Positions 1 to 7,751 of a stretch of DNA of 26,795 nt are shown here, in pieces. The stretch is from the NCBI GenBank assembly GCA_964569315.1, contig CAZMUZ010000047.1, positions 1-26,795 on the forward strand, read 5' to 3'. The DNA comes from CADEFF01 sp964569315. Lineage in GTDB: Bacteria > Pseudomonadota > Alphaproteobacteria > Dongiales > Dongiaceae. The notes beneath the pieces are model-generated. The model was not told where the DNA came from and ran no database searches. It saw only the letters and a list, made by a program, of their open reading frames with translations. Position numbers and translations under genes: made by a program. Position 1 is the first letter of the stretch. Each line of letters starts with the position of its first letter.

Positions 1-579
1 CGGATCGGCGAGGCGATATCGGCGTCGGGGGATTTCGAGGGCGCCGAAGCGCTCCAGATGCTTGGTGACGAACTGGGTATCCAGCAGGCCGTAGTTTCCC
101 GCCCGCAATCTCGCGACCAGATGCACCAGCGCCACCTTGCTGGCGTCGGTCTCGCGGCTGAACATGCTTTCGCCAAAAAAGGCGCCGCCCAGGCTGATGC
201 CATAGAGCCCGCCCACCAGCTCGCCAACCATCCAGGTCTCGACGCTATCGCCATAGCCCATCTGGAAGAGTTGGCGGCAGAGATCGAAGATCGTCTGATT
301 GATCCAGGTCTGACGCCGGCCGGCGGCGGGCGCCGCGCATTCCTCGACCACGCGTTCGAAAGCGGTGTTGCAGGTCACCTGGAAGCGGCCCTGGCGGATG
401 GTTTTGCGCAGGCTCTTCGGCACGTGAAAGGTATCCAAGGGGATGATGCCGCGCAGTTCCGGATCGATCCAATAGAGCTCGGGATCGTTTCGCGCTTCCG
501 CCATCGGGAATATGCCGATGGCATAGGCCCGGAGCAGCATGTCGGGGGTGATCTTCGGCGGCTTCGATCGGTTCGACAT
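1..579 (-). CDS. aat: Leucyl/phenylalanyl-tRNA--protein transferase, 3' end cut by window
   Basis: The enzyme transfers Leu or Phe from aminoacyl-tRNA to proteins with N-terminal Arg or Lys, marking them for ClpS/ClpAP degradation in the cytoplasm (family knowledge). The reading frame runs from an ATG at 579 off the left edge, giving 193 codons without a stop. Visible family motifs are AYAIGIFPMAE near residue 18, a WIDPELRGIIPL block, the block LVGGLYG followed by GESMFS (the Glu of the active site), and LLDTQF, whose Asp and Gln match the catalytic pair of E. coli Aat. The usual AHS before the conserved VE.W is GDS here. I chose the ATG at 579 over the one at 540 because it adds the family-typical ITPDMLLRAYA start. 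In many alphaproteobacteria aat sits near accBC; here a transporter on the other strand lies between them. Confidence 0.93.
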   Translation of the reverse strand, partial: MSNRSKPPKITPDMLLRAYAIGIFPMAEARNDPELYWIDPELRGIIPLDTFHVPKSLRKTIRQGRFQVTCNTAFERVVEECAAPAAGRRQTWINQTIFDLCRQLFQMGYGDSVETWMVGELVGGLYGISLGGAFFGESMFSRETDASKVALVHLVARLRAGNYGLLDTQFVTKHLERFGALEIPRRRYRLADP

Positions 580-713
580 CGAGTCCGATTCTAAGCCCGA
601 TCCCCTGGGTTTGGGCAAGGGTTTATCGGAGGGCCCGGTCGACAAAACGCGGGGCATGCGATTGAATGTAGCCGAGCCGGTTCGCCCGGCCAGGGCGCAT
701 TGCGGGGGTTATA
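580..713. promoter_or_regulatory. Divergent intergenic region between aat and the DMT transporter
   Basis: This 134-base gap must carry the start signals of both divergent genes. A GGGGG run at about 704-708 lies just before the GTG start of the transporter and is a possible ribosome binding site. I could not pick out convincing -35/-10 pairs by eye. Confidence 0.35.
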
Positions 714-1652
714 GTGCAACTTGCAGCGACACAATCCGTCCGTATCGAACAGCAAGGATCGGAAGAAACGCATCGTCCCGCTTTCGCCGGCATCGGCATC
801 GCGCGAATTTTCGGCCGCCTGCCGCCGACGCTGCTCATGGTGCTGTCGATTCTATCGGTCGAACTGGGCTCGGCTTTGGCGACTTCGCTATTTTCCAACC
901 TGGGTCCGGCGGGAACCGCCTTGTCGAGCACCGGATTCTCCGCCTTGGTGTTGACCACCGTCGCGCGTCCCAAGATCGATGCGCGGATCGGCCGGCACGC
1001 GATCCTCCTCCTGCTCTTTGGTCTGGTGCTGGCCGGCATGCTTCTGCCGTTCTTCATGGCGTTGCAATATATCCCCCTCGGCATCGCCGCGACGATCTCC
1101 TTTCTAGGGCCGCTGGGACTGGCGGTGGCGACGTCGCATCGCTTGGTGCATTTCCTGTGGATCGCCATCGCACTGCTCGGTCTTTCGTTGCTGACGCCGG
1201 ATGTCGGCGCCGATCTCGATCCCTATGGTCTTTTCCTGGCGGCGATTTCCGCGGTGGCTTGGGCCGGCTTCGTGCTGGTGAGCAAACGCGCCGGGCGGCT
1301 ATTCGACAACGTCACCAGCCTCACGCTCGGCATGTGGGTGGCGACCGCCATGCTCTTGCCAATAGCGCTTATCGAGGGAACGATCTTCAAGGGCGGCGTG
1401 GTTGAATTGGCCGGCGCCTTTGCCGTCGCTTTACTGACGACCGTGCTGCCGATGGCGATCGAATTTCAGGCGTTGCGGCGTATGTCGGCCAGGACTTATG
1501 GAATTCTGCTGACCCTGGAGCCGGCAATGGGCGCCTTGGTCGGCGCCATCTGCCTCGGCCAGGCCATGGGATTTCGGATGTTAGTCGCCATCGGCTGCGT
1601 GATGCTCGCCGCCTTGGGCGTCACCCTGTCCGATCGAAGCGAAGCGCAATAA
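714..1652 (+). CDS. EamA/DMT-superfamily transporter, RhtA-like
   Basis: This is an inner-membrane exporter of the drug/metabolite transporter superfamily, 312 residues with about ten hydrophobic helices. The blocks LLMVLSILSVELGSALATSLF, ALQYIPLGIAATISFLGPL and RMSARTYGILLTLEPAMGAL resemble the RhtA threonine/homoserine exporter subgroup, where a loss-prone P-x-x-A-x-x-E-P-type motif sits near the end; here it reads LEPAMGALVG. The substrate cannot be read from sequence; amino acid export is an inference. The start at 714 is GTG and gives a soluble N-terminal tail of about 40 residues; an ATG at 837 (MVLSILSV) would give a shorter protein that begins at helix 1. The gene is convergent with accC (6 bases between stops) and has lower GC than its neighbours (32 of 60 bases GC at 841-900). 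Confidence 0.85.
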   Translation: MQLAATQSVRIEQQGSEETHRPAFAGIGIARIFGRLPPTLLMVLSILSVELGSALATSLFSNLGPAGTALSSTGFSALVLTTVARPKIDARIGRHAILLLLFGLVLAGMLLPFFMALQYIPLGIAATISFLGPLGLAVATSHRLVHFLWIAIALLGLSLLTPDVGADLDPYGLFLAAISAVAWAGFVLVSKRAGRLFDNVTSLTLGMWVATAMLLPIALIEGTIFKGGVVELAGAFAVALLTTVLPMAIEFQALRRMSARTYGILLTLEPAMGALVGAICLGQAMGFRMLVAIGCVMLAALGVTLSDRSEAQ

Positions 1653-1658
1653 GCGGCG

Positions 1659-2996
1659 TTATTTTATGACGAACTTTTCCAGCCAGCGGATGTCGTAGGC
1701 GCCGTTGATGAAATCGGGTGCTGCGATCAGCTTGTGGTGCAGCGGGATGTTGGTCTTGATGCCGCCGATCACCATTTCCTCCAGCGCGCGCCTGAGACGC
1801 ATCAGGCATTCGTTGCGGCTGCGGCCGTGGACGACGAGCTTGGCGATGAGGCTGTCGTAGTTCGAGGGCACCTTGTAGCCGGAATAGAGCGCTGAATCGA
1901 CGCGCACACCGAGCCCACCCGAGGCATGGAAATCGGTGACGCGGCCGGGCGAGGGCAGAAAGGTCTCGGGATCTTCGGCATTGATCCGGCACTCGATTGC
2001 GTGGCCGTTGATCGTCACGTCGGACTGCGTAAAACCGAGCGGCGCGCCGGAGGCGACGCGGATCTGCTCGCGCACCAGATCGATGCCGGTGATCATCTCG
2101 GAGACCGGATGCTCGACCTGGAGCCGGGTGTTCATCTCGATGAAGTAGAACTCGCCGTCCTGATAGAGGAATTCGATCGTGCCGGCGCTGCGATAGCCGA
2201 GGCGCCGCATGGCGCCGGTCGCGAGCTCGCCGATCTGCTGGCGCTGGCTCGCATTGAGGGCGGGCGAGGGCGCTTCCTCGAGCAGCTTCTGATGGCGGCG
2301 CTGCAGCGAGCAGTCGCGCTCGCCCAGATGCACGACATTGCCATGCGCATCCGCCAGGATCTGGATCTCGATATGCCGCGGGTGCGATAGGTATTTCTCC
2401 AGATAGACGGCGTCGTTACCGAAATTGGCCTTCGCCTCGGCCCGCGCAAGAGCCAGCGCCTCCGCCATCTCGCCGCGCGCCTGGGCGACCTTCATGCCCT
2501 TGCCGCCGCCGCCGGCGGCGGCCTTCACCAGCACCGGGTAGCCGATGCGATCGGCGATATCCATCGCCTCCACGTCGTCGGCGATCGCCCCGTCCGAGCC
2601 CGGCACCACGGGGATGCCGAGCGAGCGCGCCGCGTCCTTCGCCGCGACCTTGTCGCCCATCAGCCGGATATGCGCCGGCTCCGGCCCGATGAAGGCGAAG
2701 CCGTGCTCCTCCACCATGGCGGCGAACTCGGCATTCTCGGAAAGGAAGCCGATCCCGGGATGGATCGCGTCGGCGCCGGCGATCGTGGCGGCGGAAAGGA
2801 TCGCCGGCACGTTGAGGTAGCTTTGGCGCGAAGGCGGCGGCCCGATGCAGACCGCCTCGTCGGCGAGCCGCACATGCATCGCGTCGGCATCGGCGGTCGA
2901 ATGCACCGCCACGGTCCGGATGCCCATCTCGCGACAGGCGCGATGGATGCGGAGGGCGATCTCGCCGCGATTCGCGATCAGCACCTTCTCGAACAT
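1659..2996 (-). CDS. accC: Acetyl-CoA carboxylase, biotin carboxylase subunit
   Basis: AccC carboxylates the biotin on AccB using ATP and bicarbonate, the first half-reaction of malonyl-CoA synthesis for fatty acids, in the cytoplasm. The product has 445 residues, close to the usual 449. It starts MFEKVLIANRGEIALRI, the standard biotin carboxylase N-terminus. The glycine-rich ATP-grasp loop GGGGKGMK is at about 162-169, followed by the block PRHIEIQ, the block ERDCSLQRRHQKLLEEAP and the Mg/ATP motif EMNTRLQVEHPVSE. It is the last gene of the aroQ-accB-accC operon, 25 bases after the accB stop, so it is probably cotranscribed and perhaps translationally tied to accB. The ATG start is fixed by homology, although the Shine-Dalgarno sequence is weak. 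Confidence 0.98.
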   Translation of the reverse strand: MFEKVLIANRGEIALRIHRACREMGIRTVAVHSTADADAMHVRLADEAVCIGPPPSRQSYLNVPAILSAATIAGADAIHPGIGFLSENAEFAAMVEEHGFAFIGPEPAHIRLMGDKVAAKDAARSLGIPVVPGSDGAIADDVEAMDIADRIGYPVLVKAAAGGGGKGMKVAQARGEMAEALALARAEAKANFGNDAVYLEKYLSHPRHIEIQILADAHGNVVHLGERDCSLQRRHQKLLEEAPSPALNASQRQQIGELATGAMRRLGYRSAGTIEFLYQDGEFYFIEMNTRLQVEHPVSEMITGIDLVREQIRVASGAPLGFTQSDVTINGHAIECRINAEDPETFLPSPGRVTDFHASGGLGVRVDSALYSGYKVPSNYDSLIAKLVVHGRSRNECLMRLRRALEEMVIGGIKTNIPLHHKLIAAPDFINGAYDIRWLEKFVIK

Positions 2997-3021
2997 GAAC
3001 GCGGGCCCCGCGAGCCTGGAC

Positions 3022-3456
3022 TCAGTTGATGACCAAGAGGGTCTCGCCGTACTCGACCGGCCGGCCGTCCTCCACGGCGATCTCGCGCACCGTGCCGGCG
3101 GTCGGGGCCGGGATCGGATTCATCACCTTCATCGCCTCGATGATGAGGATGGTCTGTCCCTTGCTCACGCGGTCGCCGACCTTGACGAAGGGCGCGCCGC
3201 CGGGCTCGGAGGAAAGATAGCAGGTGCCGACCATCGGCGAGGTGACCGCGCCGGCCGGCGGGCCTTCGGACGCCGCCGAAACCGCCGCGGCGGCGGGTGC
3301 CGTCGGGGCCGCGGCGGCGGCCGGTGCGGCCGCCGCATGACGATTGACCCGGATGCGCTGCTCGCCGGTTTCGTACTCGATCTCGGTCAGGCCGGTTTCG
3401 GTCAAGAGCTGCGCGAGCTTGCGGACCAGCGCCTCGTCCACCTCGAGCTTCGCCAT
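3022..3456 (-). CDS. accB: Acetyl-CoA carboxylase, biotin carboxyl carrier protein
   Basis: AccB carries the covalently bound biotin between the AccC biotin carboxylase and the AccAD carboxyltransferase. The product has 144 residues: an N-terminal helical part (MAKLEVDEALVRKLAQLL), an Ala/Pro-rich linker at about 46-68, and a C-terminal biotinyl domain. The biotinylation site is EAMKVMN, with the modified Lys in the usual place (most family members read EAMKMMN). The thumb region SPMVGTCYLSSEPGGAPFV is also present. The start codon overlaps the aroQ stop by one base (TGATG), which implies translational coupling. An AGGTGGAAG-type ribosome binding site lies just upstream, inside the end of aroQ. 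Confidence 0.98.
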   Translation of the reverse strand: MAKLEVDEALVRKLAQLLTETGLTEIEYETGEQRIRVNRHAAAAPAAAAAPTAPAAAAVSAASEGPPAGAVTSPMVGTCYLSSEPGGAPFVKVGDRVSKGQTILIIEAMKVMNPIPAPTAGTVREIAVEDGRPVEYGETLLVIN

Positions 3457-3914
3457 CAGGCTTCCACCTCGGTCTTGAGAATTCCGGCAAGCGCATCGAG
3501 CGCCGCGAGATAGCCCTGCTTGCCGAGGCCGGAGATCACGCCGAGCGCGACGCGGCTGACATAGGAATGATGCCGGAACGGCTCGCGGCGGAAGATGTTG
3601 GAGAGATGCACCTCGATCACCGGCTGCTCGAAGGCGATGAGCGCATCCATCAGCGCGACCGAGCTGTGCGAGTACCCGGCCGGGTTGATCACGATGGCCG
3701 CGTGGGACTTGCGCGCCGCCTGGACCCAGTCGATGAGCTCGCCCTCGTGGTTCGATTGGCGGAAATCGATGGCGAGGCCGAGCGATTTCGCGCGCCGGGC
3801 GCAGGCCTTCTCGATGTCGGAGAGACGGTCGCGGCCATAGACGGCCGGCTCGCGCTCGCCGAGCAGGTTGAGGTTCGGACCGTTCAGGATCAGGATTCTG
3901 GGGGTCTTGGCCAC
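3456..3914 (-). CDS. aroQ: 3-dehydroquinate dehydratase, type II
   Basis: AroQ removes water from 3-dehydroquinate to give 3-dehydroshikimate in the shikimate pathway. The 152 residues match the small type II family (about 145-150). Active-site residues are all visible: Asn of GPNLNLLG, Arg of GERE, the catalytic Tyr of the VYG motif, the NPAGYSH block with its Asn and His, the catalytic His of EVHLSN, and the Arg of PFRHHS. The start is GTG at 3914 (then AKTPRILILNGPNL); no strong Shine-Dalgarno sequence is visible. It is the first gene of the aroQ-accB-accC operon, a common alphaproteobacterial arrangement, so an operon promoter should lie in 3915-4024. Confidence 0.97.
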   Translation of the reverse strand: MAKTPRILILNGPNLNLLGEREPAVYGRDRLSDIEKACARRAKSLGLAIDFRQSNHEGELIDWVQAARKSHAAIVINPAGYSHSSVALMDALIAFEQPVIEVHLSNIFRREPFRHHSYVSRVALGVISGLGKQGYLAALDALAGILKTEVEA

Positions 3915-4024
3915 GGCCGTCTTGCCGAATCTGTGAGGGTTTCCACAGCGTTATAGCATGAGAGACCGGCTTCGCAATGGCGCGGGCCCGGCCCGGCTCG
4001 CCCGTTGCGGTCGGCTGCGTGGGC

Positions 4025-4618
4025 TCAGTCCGTAAGCCCGCGCTTTCGCGCGCGCCATGCCTCTCGGCTCTGGCCGAAAACCTCGACGAGGCTGTCCTGC
4101 GGCGGCGGGAGGCGCGCGACGCCGCGATGCTCGGCGCCGAGCCGCTTCGCGAGCAGCATCGAGGCGGCGTTGGCCGGATCGACGACGTGGATCGCATCGG
4201 TCCAGCCGAGATCCTCGAAGGCCCAGTCGAGACATCGCGTGGCGGCCTCGGTCGCGAAGCCCCGGCCCCAGACCGAGCGATCGAAGGCCCAGCCCACCTC
4301 GGGACCGGGCCAACCTTCCGGCTGCCAGGGGCCGGCACGGCCGATCCAGCGGCCCGTCGATTTCTCGATGACCGAAAAATTGCTGAACCCCCGGATGATC
4401 CATGCCCCGGTCATGAGCGCGAGATTGCGCCAGGCGAGGGCGGGAGGCTGCACGCCGCCGATGAAGCGGGTGGCTTCCGGGTCGGCGAGGAGCGCTGCCC
4501 AGGGTTCGAAATCCTCCGCCGCCGGCGGGCGAAGAATCAGCCGGCGCGTCTCGAGCGTCGGTCCGGGCAAGACGACCCCTTCGGGCCCGGCCTCAGCCGC
4601 CCATCGACATGCCGCCAT
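4025..4618 (-). CDS. GNAT-family N-acetyltransferase, RimJ/RimL-like
   Basis: This is a cytoplasmic acetyl-CoA-dependent acetyltransferase of the GNAT fold. The opening ETRRLILRPPAAEDFEPW is typical of the RimJ/RimL subgroup (Acetyltransf_3). A sheet with GWAFDRSVWGRGFATEAA contains the R/Q-x-x-G-x-G/A-type acetyl-CoA loop (WGRGFATEA), and VVDPANAASMLLAKRLGAEHRG is the usual C-terminal block. The substrate cannot be told; many members modify small amines or antibiotics rather than ribosomal proteins. The ATG at 4618 overlaps the end of the upstream SDR by 26 bases. A TTG at codon 17, just after the SDR stop, could be the true start because the conserved part begins only at PGPTLETRRL. The overlap suggests cotranscription with the SDR. 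Confidence 0.88.
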   Translation of the reverse strand: MAACRWAAEAGPEGVVLPGPTLETRRLILRPPAAEDFEPWAALLADPEATRFIGGVQPPALAWRNLALMTGAWIIRGFSNFSVIEKSTGRWIGRAGPWQPEGWPGPEVGWAFDRSVWGRGFATEAATRCLDWAFEDLGWTDAIHVVDPANAASMLLAKRLGAEHRGVARLPPPQDSLVEVFGQSREAWRARKRGLTD

Positions 4619-5351
4619 TCACGCGGAGGACCTGACCGGTGATGTAGGCGGCGTCGTCGGAGGCGAGGAACGCCATGGCGGCGGCGATCTCGTCCGGCTT
4701 GCCGTAGCGGCGCATCGGGACGAGCTTGAGCGCGGCTTCGAGCCCCGCCGCATCGATCTCGCCCAGCATCTCGGTCGCGATATAGCCGGGCGACACGGCG
4801 TTCACCGTCACGCCCTCGCGCGCGACCTCGGCCGCGATCGGACGCAGCAGCGCGTTGATCCCGCCCTTCGAGGCGGCGCAGACGGAATATTTGTTGCCGC
4901 CGAAATCGGCGACCTCGGTGATGCAGGAGCCGGTCGCGATCACCCGGCCCCATTTCTGCTTCGTCATATAGGGCAGGGCGGCGCGCGTGACGTTGAAGAA
5001 GCCGTGCAGGTTCACCTCGATGGCGCGCGTCCAGTCGTCGTCCGTGCTCTCGACGAAAGGGCGATCCTGGATGATGCCGGCATTGGAGACGAGGATGTCG
5101 AGCCGGCCGAAGGCCTTGGCGGTCTCCGCCATCAGCCGCTCGGCATCGGCTTTTTTGGCGACGTCGGCCTGCACCACGATCGCCTCGCCGCCGGCTTTCT
5201 TGATCTCCGCCGCGACCGCGTCCGCCTTGTCGCGCGTGGCGACGCAGTTCACGCAGACCTTGGCGCCCTCCCGCGCGAAACGCAGCGCGACGGCCTTGCC
5301 GATCCCGCGCGAGCTGCCGGTGACGACGGCGGATTTCCCCTTGAGCATCAT
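4593..5351 (-). CDS. SDR-family oxidoreductase, FabG-like, with altered active site
   Basis: This is a classical-size short-chain dehydrogenase (252 residues) with the NAD(P) loop TGSSRGIG at 11-18, SNAG at 89-92 (usual NNAG), N114 and the C-terminal block NAVSPGYIATEML. Overall it resembles 3-oxoacyl-ACP or acetoacetyl-CoA reductases. The catalytic segment is unusual. S142 is followed after 12 residues by Y155, as in active SDRs, but the Lys is at 162 (Y+7) instead of Y+4. Measured from the Lys, the Tyr position is Cys158 (CAASK in place of YxxxK). It may therefore be inactive or use a shifted geometry. The substrate is unknown. Its stop overlaps the start of the GNAT gene. Confidence 0.9.
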   Translation of the reverse strand: MMLKGKSAVVTGSSRGIGKAVALRFAREGAKVCVNCVATRDKADAVAAEIKKAGGEAIVVQADVAKKADAERLMAETAKAFGRLDILVSNAGIIQDRPFVESTDDDWTRAIEVNLHGFFNVTRAALPYMTKQKWGRVIATGSCITEVADFGGNKYSVCAASKGGINALLRPIAAEVAREGVTVNAVSPGYIATEMLGEIDAAGLEAALKLVPMRRYGKPDEIAAAMAFLASDDAAYITGQVLRVNGGMSMGG

Positions 5352-5453
5352 GGCGGTTCCCCTTCTCCCCGAAACCCTGCGAGGCTAACGCGGGAGGCGG
5401 GGAAAGCGCAAACCGTCGGGGCGCCCGGGAGCCTCTTGCTTCGGGTCGAAGCG

Positions 5454-6206
5454 TCAGCCCTCGCGGCTCTTGGCCACCAGCGTGCGCATCTCCTCCACCG
5501 AGATTGCGCCGCCGACGAACTCCTTGCCGATCACGAAGGCGGGCGTGCCGCTGACGCCGAGCGCGGTGGCGAGGCTCTGGACCGACTGGAGCTGTTCGAG
5601 GATCGCGCGGCTCTCCATGTCCTGCTGCAGCTTCGGCACATCGAGACCGACCTCGCCGGCAAGGCGTAGCACGGTCGCATTGTCGAGCCCGCCCTGGTAG
5701 CCGAGCAGCGCCTCATGCATCTCGTGATACTTCCCCTGGCCGTGCGCCGCGAGCGCGGCCTTGGATGCGAAGACGGATTCGGGGCCGAGGATGGGGAATT
5801 CCTTGTAGACCACGCGAACGTCGGCGTCGGTCGCAAGCAGGGTGGCGAGCTCCGGCGCCACGCGCTTGCAGTAAGGGCAGCGGTAGTCGAAGAATTCGAC
5901 GATCGTAACGCTCGCTTCCGGATCGCCGAGGCTGGGCGAACCGGGATCGCGATAGAGCGGTTCGGCGAGCTCCTCCAGCGCCTTCGCGCGCGCGGCTTCG
6001 ATCTGCGCCTGCTGGTCCCGTTCGCCGGCGTCGAGCGCATCGGTGATGATGGTGGGCTCGGCCGTCAGCGCCGCGCGAACCACCGCCCGCATCTGGTCCG
6101 GCCCCAGCATGTCGCGCGCGATCAGGTAAATGGTGCCCGCGGCGACCAGCGCGCCGACGGCGGCGGCAAGCAACACGGTGCCGATTAGACGGAGCGGCAT
6201 TTTCAT
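5454..6206 (-). CDS. Exported DsbA/Com1-like thiol:disulfide oxidoreductase
   Basis: This is a periplasmic thioredoxin-fold protein of about 250 residues. A hydrophobic N-terminal segment (IGTVLLAAAVGALVAAGTIY, about residues 8-27) is a signal or membrane anchor. A charged helical linker (40-85) leads to the Com1-like DsbA domain with the redox motif CPYC at 110-113 in FFDYRCPYC and the cis-Pro loop GTPAFVIG near the C-terminus. It probably introduces or rearranges disulfides in exported proteins. The start at 6206 (MKMPLRLIG) was chosen because GAGGAA lies 8 bases upstream; the frame stays open upstream, but those residues are not signal-like. The M48 peptidase gene upstream is on the same strand after 192 bases, so a shared envelope-quality-control role is plausible but unproven. 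Confidence 0.93.
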   Translation of the reverse strand: MKMPLRLIGTVLLAAAVGALVAAGTIYLIARDMLGPDQMRAVVRAALTAEPTIITDALDAGERDQQAQIEAARAKALEELAEPLYRDPGSPSLGDPEASVTIVEFFDYRCPYCKRVAPELATLLATDADVRVVYKEFPILGPESVFASKAALAAHGQGKYHEMHEALLGYQGGLDNATVLRLAGEVGLDVPKLQQDMESRAILEQLQSVQSLATALGVSGTPAFVIGKEFVGGAISVEEMRTLVAKSREG

Positions 6207-6398
6207 CGACAATTCCTCGTTCACGGGCGTTGGTGTCCGGCGCGGCCAGCGGATGGGCGGCCAAGGGTGGGCGGCCGGATTATCTGGGGCTTTGCGCCGC
6301 TCGGCAATCGCGCTCCGGCGGTCGGCGACCCGGGTCACGGGCTTGTGTTGGGAGACTCCGCGTGCGGCGCGAGCGCGGCTTGCGAGGCGCCTTCCGCC
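6207..6398. other. Intergenic region between the M48 and DsbA-like genes
   Basis: I see no gene, strong hairpin or clear promoter in these 192 bases. They must hold the 5' leader of the DsbA-like gene if that gene is not read from the M48 promoter. Confidence 0.3.
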
Positions 6399-7751
6399 TC
6401 AGTCGTCGGCCCTGAGATCGGCCTGCATGACGATATCTTCCGCCTTGAGCCAGGCGGGCGATCCGGTCGGGAGCCCTTGCATCGCGTGCTCGGCATGACG
6501 TCGGGCTTCCTCGGACTTGCCTCGGCCGAGCGCGAGCTCGGCCAGCGCCAGCGCCGTCATGGCCGGCTGGCCGTCGCGGTCATAGGCGACGCTGAGGAGG
6601 CGCCAGGCCTGGCCCAGGGTCGGCTCGATCCCGACCGCCGTCTCGAGCTCGACGATCGCGGGTTTCGCAAGGCCCGGATCGCCGGATTCGACCAGCACCT
6701 GGCCCAGCGCCAGATGCAGCAGCGAGGAATCGGATTTGAGCGCGACCGCCTGGCGATAGGGCTCGATCGCCTCCATCGTGCGTCCGTTCTCGAACAGCAT
6801 CTGGCCCTTCAGCTCGTAGAGATAGGCGTTCTGCGGCTCCTCCGCGATCAGCCCGTCGATCAGCGCGGAGGCCTTTTCAAGCTGTCCGATGCGGAAATAG
6901 GCGATCGACCGCGCATAGCGGCCCGCGAAGCTCGTATCCGTTTCGGGATAGGCGCGCAGCGTGTCCTCGAGCGGCTTCAGGAAGCCGATCAGCTTCGCCT
7001 GCATCCGCTTGTAGGAGTCGATCATCGCCGGCGTGTCGGCGGCGTTCGAGTAGGGCGACTGCGCGACGAAGCGCTGGATGTACTCTTCGCGCTCCTTGGT
7101 GAGCGGGTGGGTGCGCAGATAGGGATTTCCGCCGGCCCCGGTCAGCACGTCGTTCCGGCGCAGCAGCTCCAGCACATCGAGCAGGCCCGCGGCGGACTGT
7201 CCCGTCGCGTCGAGGAAGCCGAGGCCGGCATGGTCGGCGGACTTTTCCTGCGTGCGCGTATATTTGAGCAGGTTCTGTTGCGCGACGGTCTGGCCGGCGC
7301 CCATCACCGCGACGCCGGCGCCGGAATTGCCCGCCGCCACGGCCGCGCCGATGCCGAGGATGTAGGCGAGGATCGATTCGGCCGTCGCCGCGCGCAGCGC
7401 GTCGCGCGTGCGCACGAGATGCCCGCCGGAGATGTGGCCGGTTTCGTGCGCCATCACGCCGATCAGCTCGTTCGGACGATCGGTGCGCATCAGGAGGCCG
7501 GTGAAGATGAACATGTTCATCCCGCCGGCGACGAAGGCGTTGATGCTGTCGTCGTTGACGATATAGAGATTGACGGAAGCCGGATCGATCCCGGCCGCTT
7601 CAAAGATTGGCTTGGCGTAGCCGTGGATGATAGATTCGATCTCGGCGTCGCGGATGAGCGGCGGCGCCGAAGCAGCCCATGCCAGCGTCGGTGCCAGCGC
7701 CGCGACCGCCGACATCCCCGCCCTCAACAGCCATTTCGGGACCTGCATCAT
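6399..7751 (-). CDS. Periplasmic M48-family metallopeptidase with TPR-like repeats (BepA/YfgC-like)
   Basis: This 450-residue exported zinc protease probably does outer-membrane or periplasmic protein quality control. A signal peptide (MMQVPKWLLRAG... ending AWAAS) covers about 1-27. The M48 catalytic motif HETGH is at 102-106, and the third zinc ligand is Glu169 in EKSAD. The C-terminal half (about 240-440) holds helix pairs of TPR character, for example LYELKGQMLFENGRTMEAIE. Domain order and size match BepA of E. coli (487 residues), which degrades misfolded LptD and BamA. The two first codons are both ATG (7751 and 7748). The start overlaps that of the divergent GGT-family gene. Confidence 0.93.
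   Translation of the reverse strand: MMQVPKWLLRAGMSAVAALAPTLAWAASAPPLIRDAEIESIIHGYAKPIFEAAGIDPASVNLYIVNDDSINAFVAGGMNMFIFTGLLMRTDRPNELIGVMAHETGHISGGHLVRTRDALRAATAESILAYILGIGAAVAAGNSGAGVAVMGAGQTVAQQNLLKYTRTQEKSADHAGLGFLDATGQSAAGLLDVLELLRRNDVLTGAGGNPYLRTHPLTKEREEYIQRFVAQSPYSNAADTPAMIDSYKRMQAKLIGFLKPLEDTLRAYPETDTSFAGRYARSIAYFRIGQLEKASALIDGLIAEEPQNAYLYELKGQMLFENGRTMEAIEPYRQAVALKSDSSLLHLALGQVLVESGDPGLAKPAIVELETAVGIEPTLGQAWRLLSVAYDRDGQPAMTALALAELALGRGKSEEARRHAEHAMQGLPTGSPAWLKAEDIVMQADLRADD

Noticed and set aside
3560..3640. Possible loss of the catalytic His in AroQ (SNIFRRE in place of SNVHARE)
   Set aside because: The catalytic His is the one in EVHLSN, which is present; the second position varies (H. 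pylori has Gln there).
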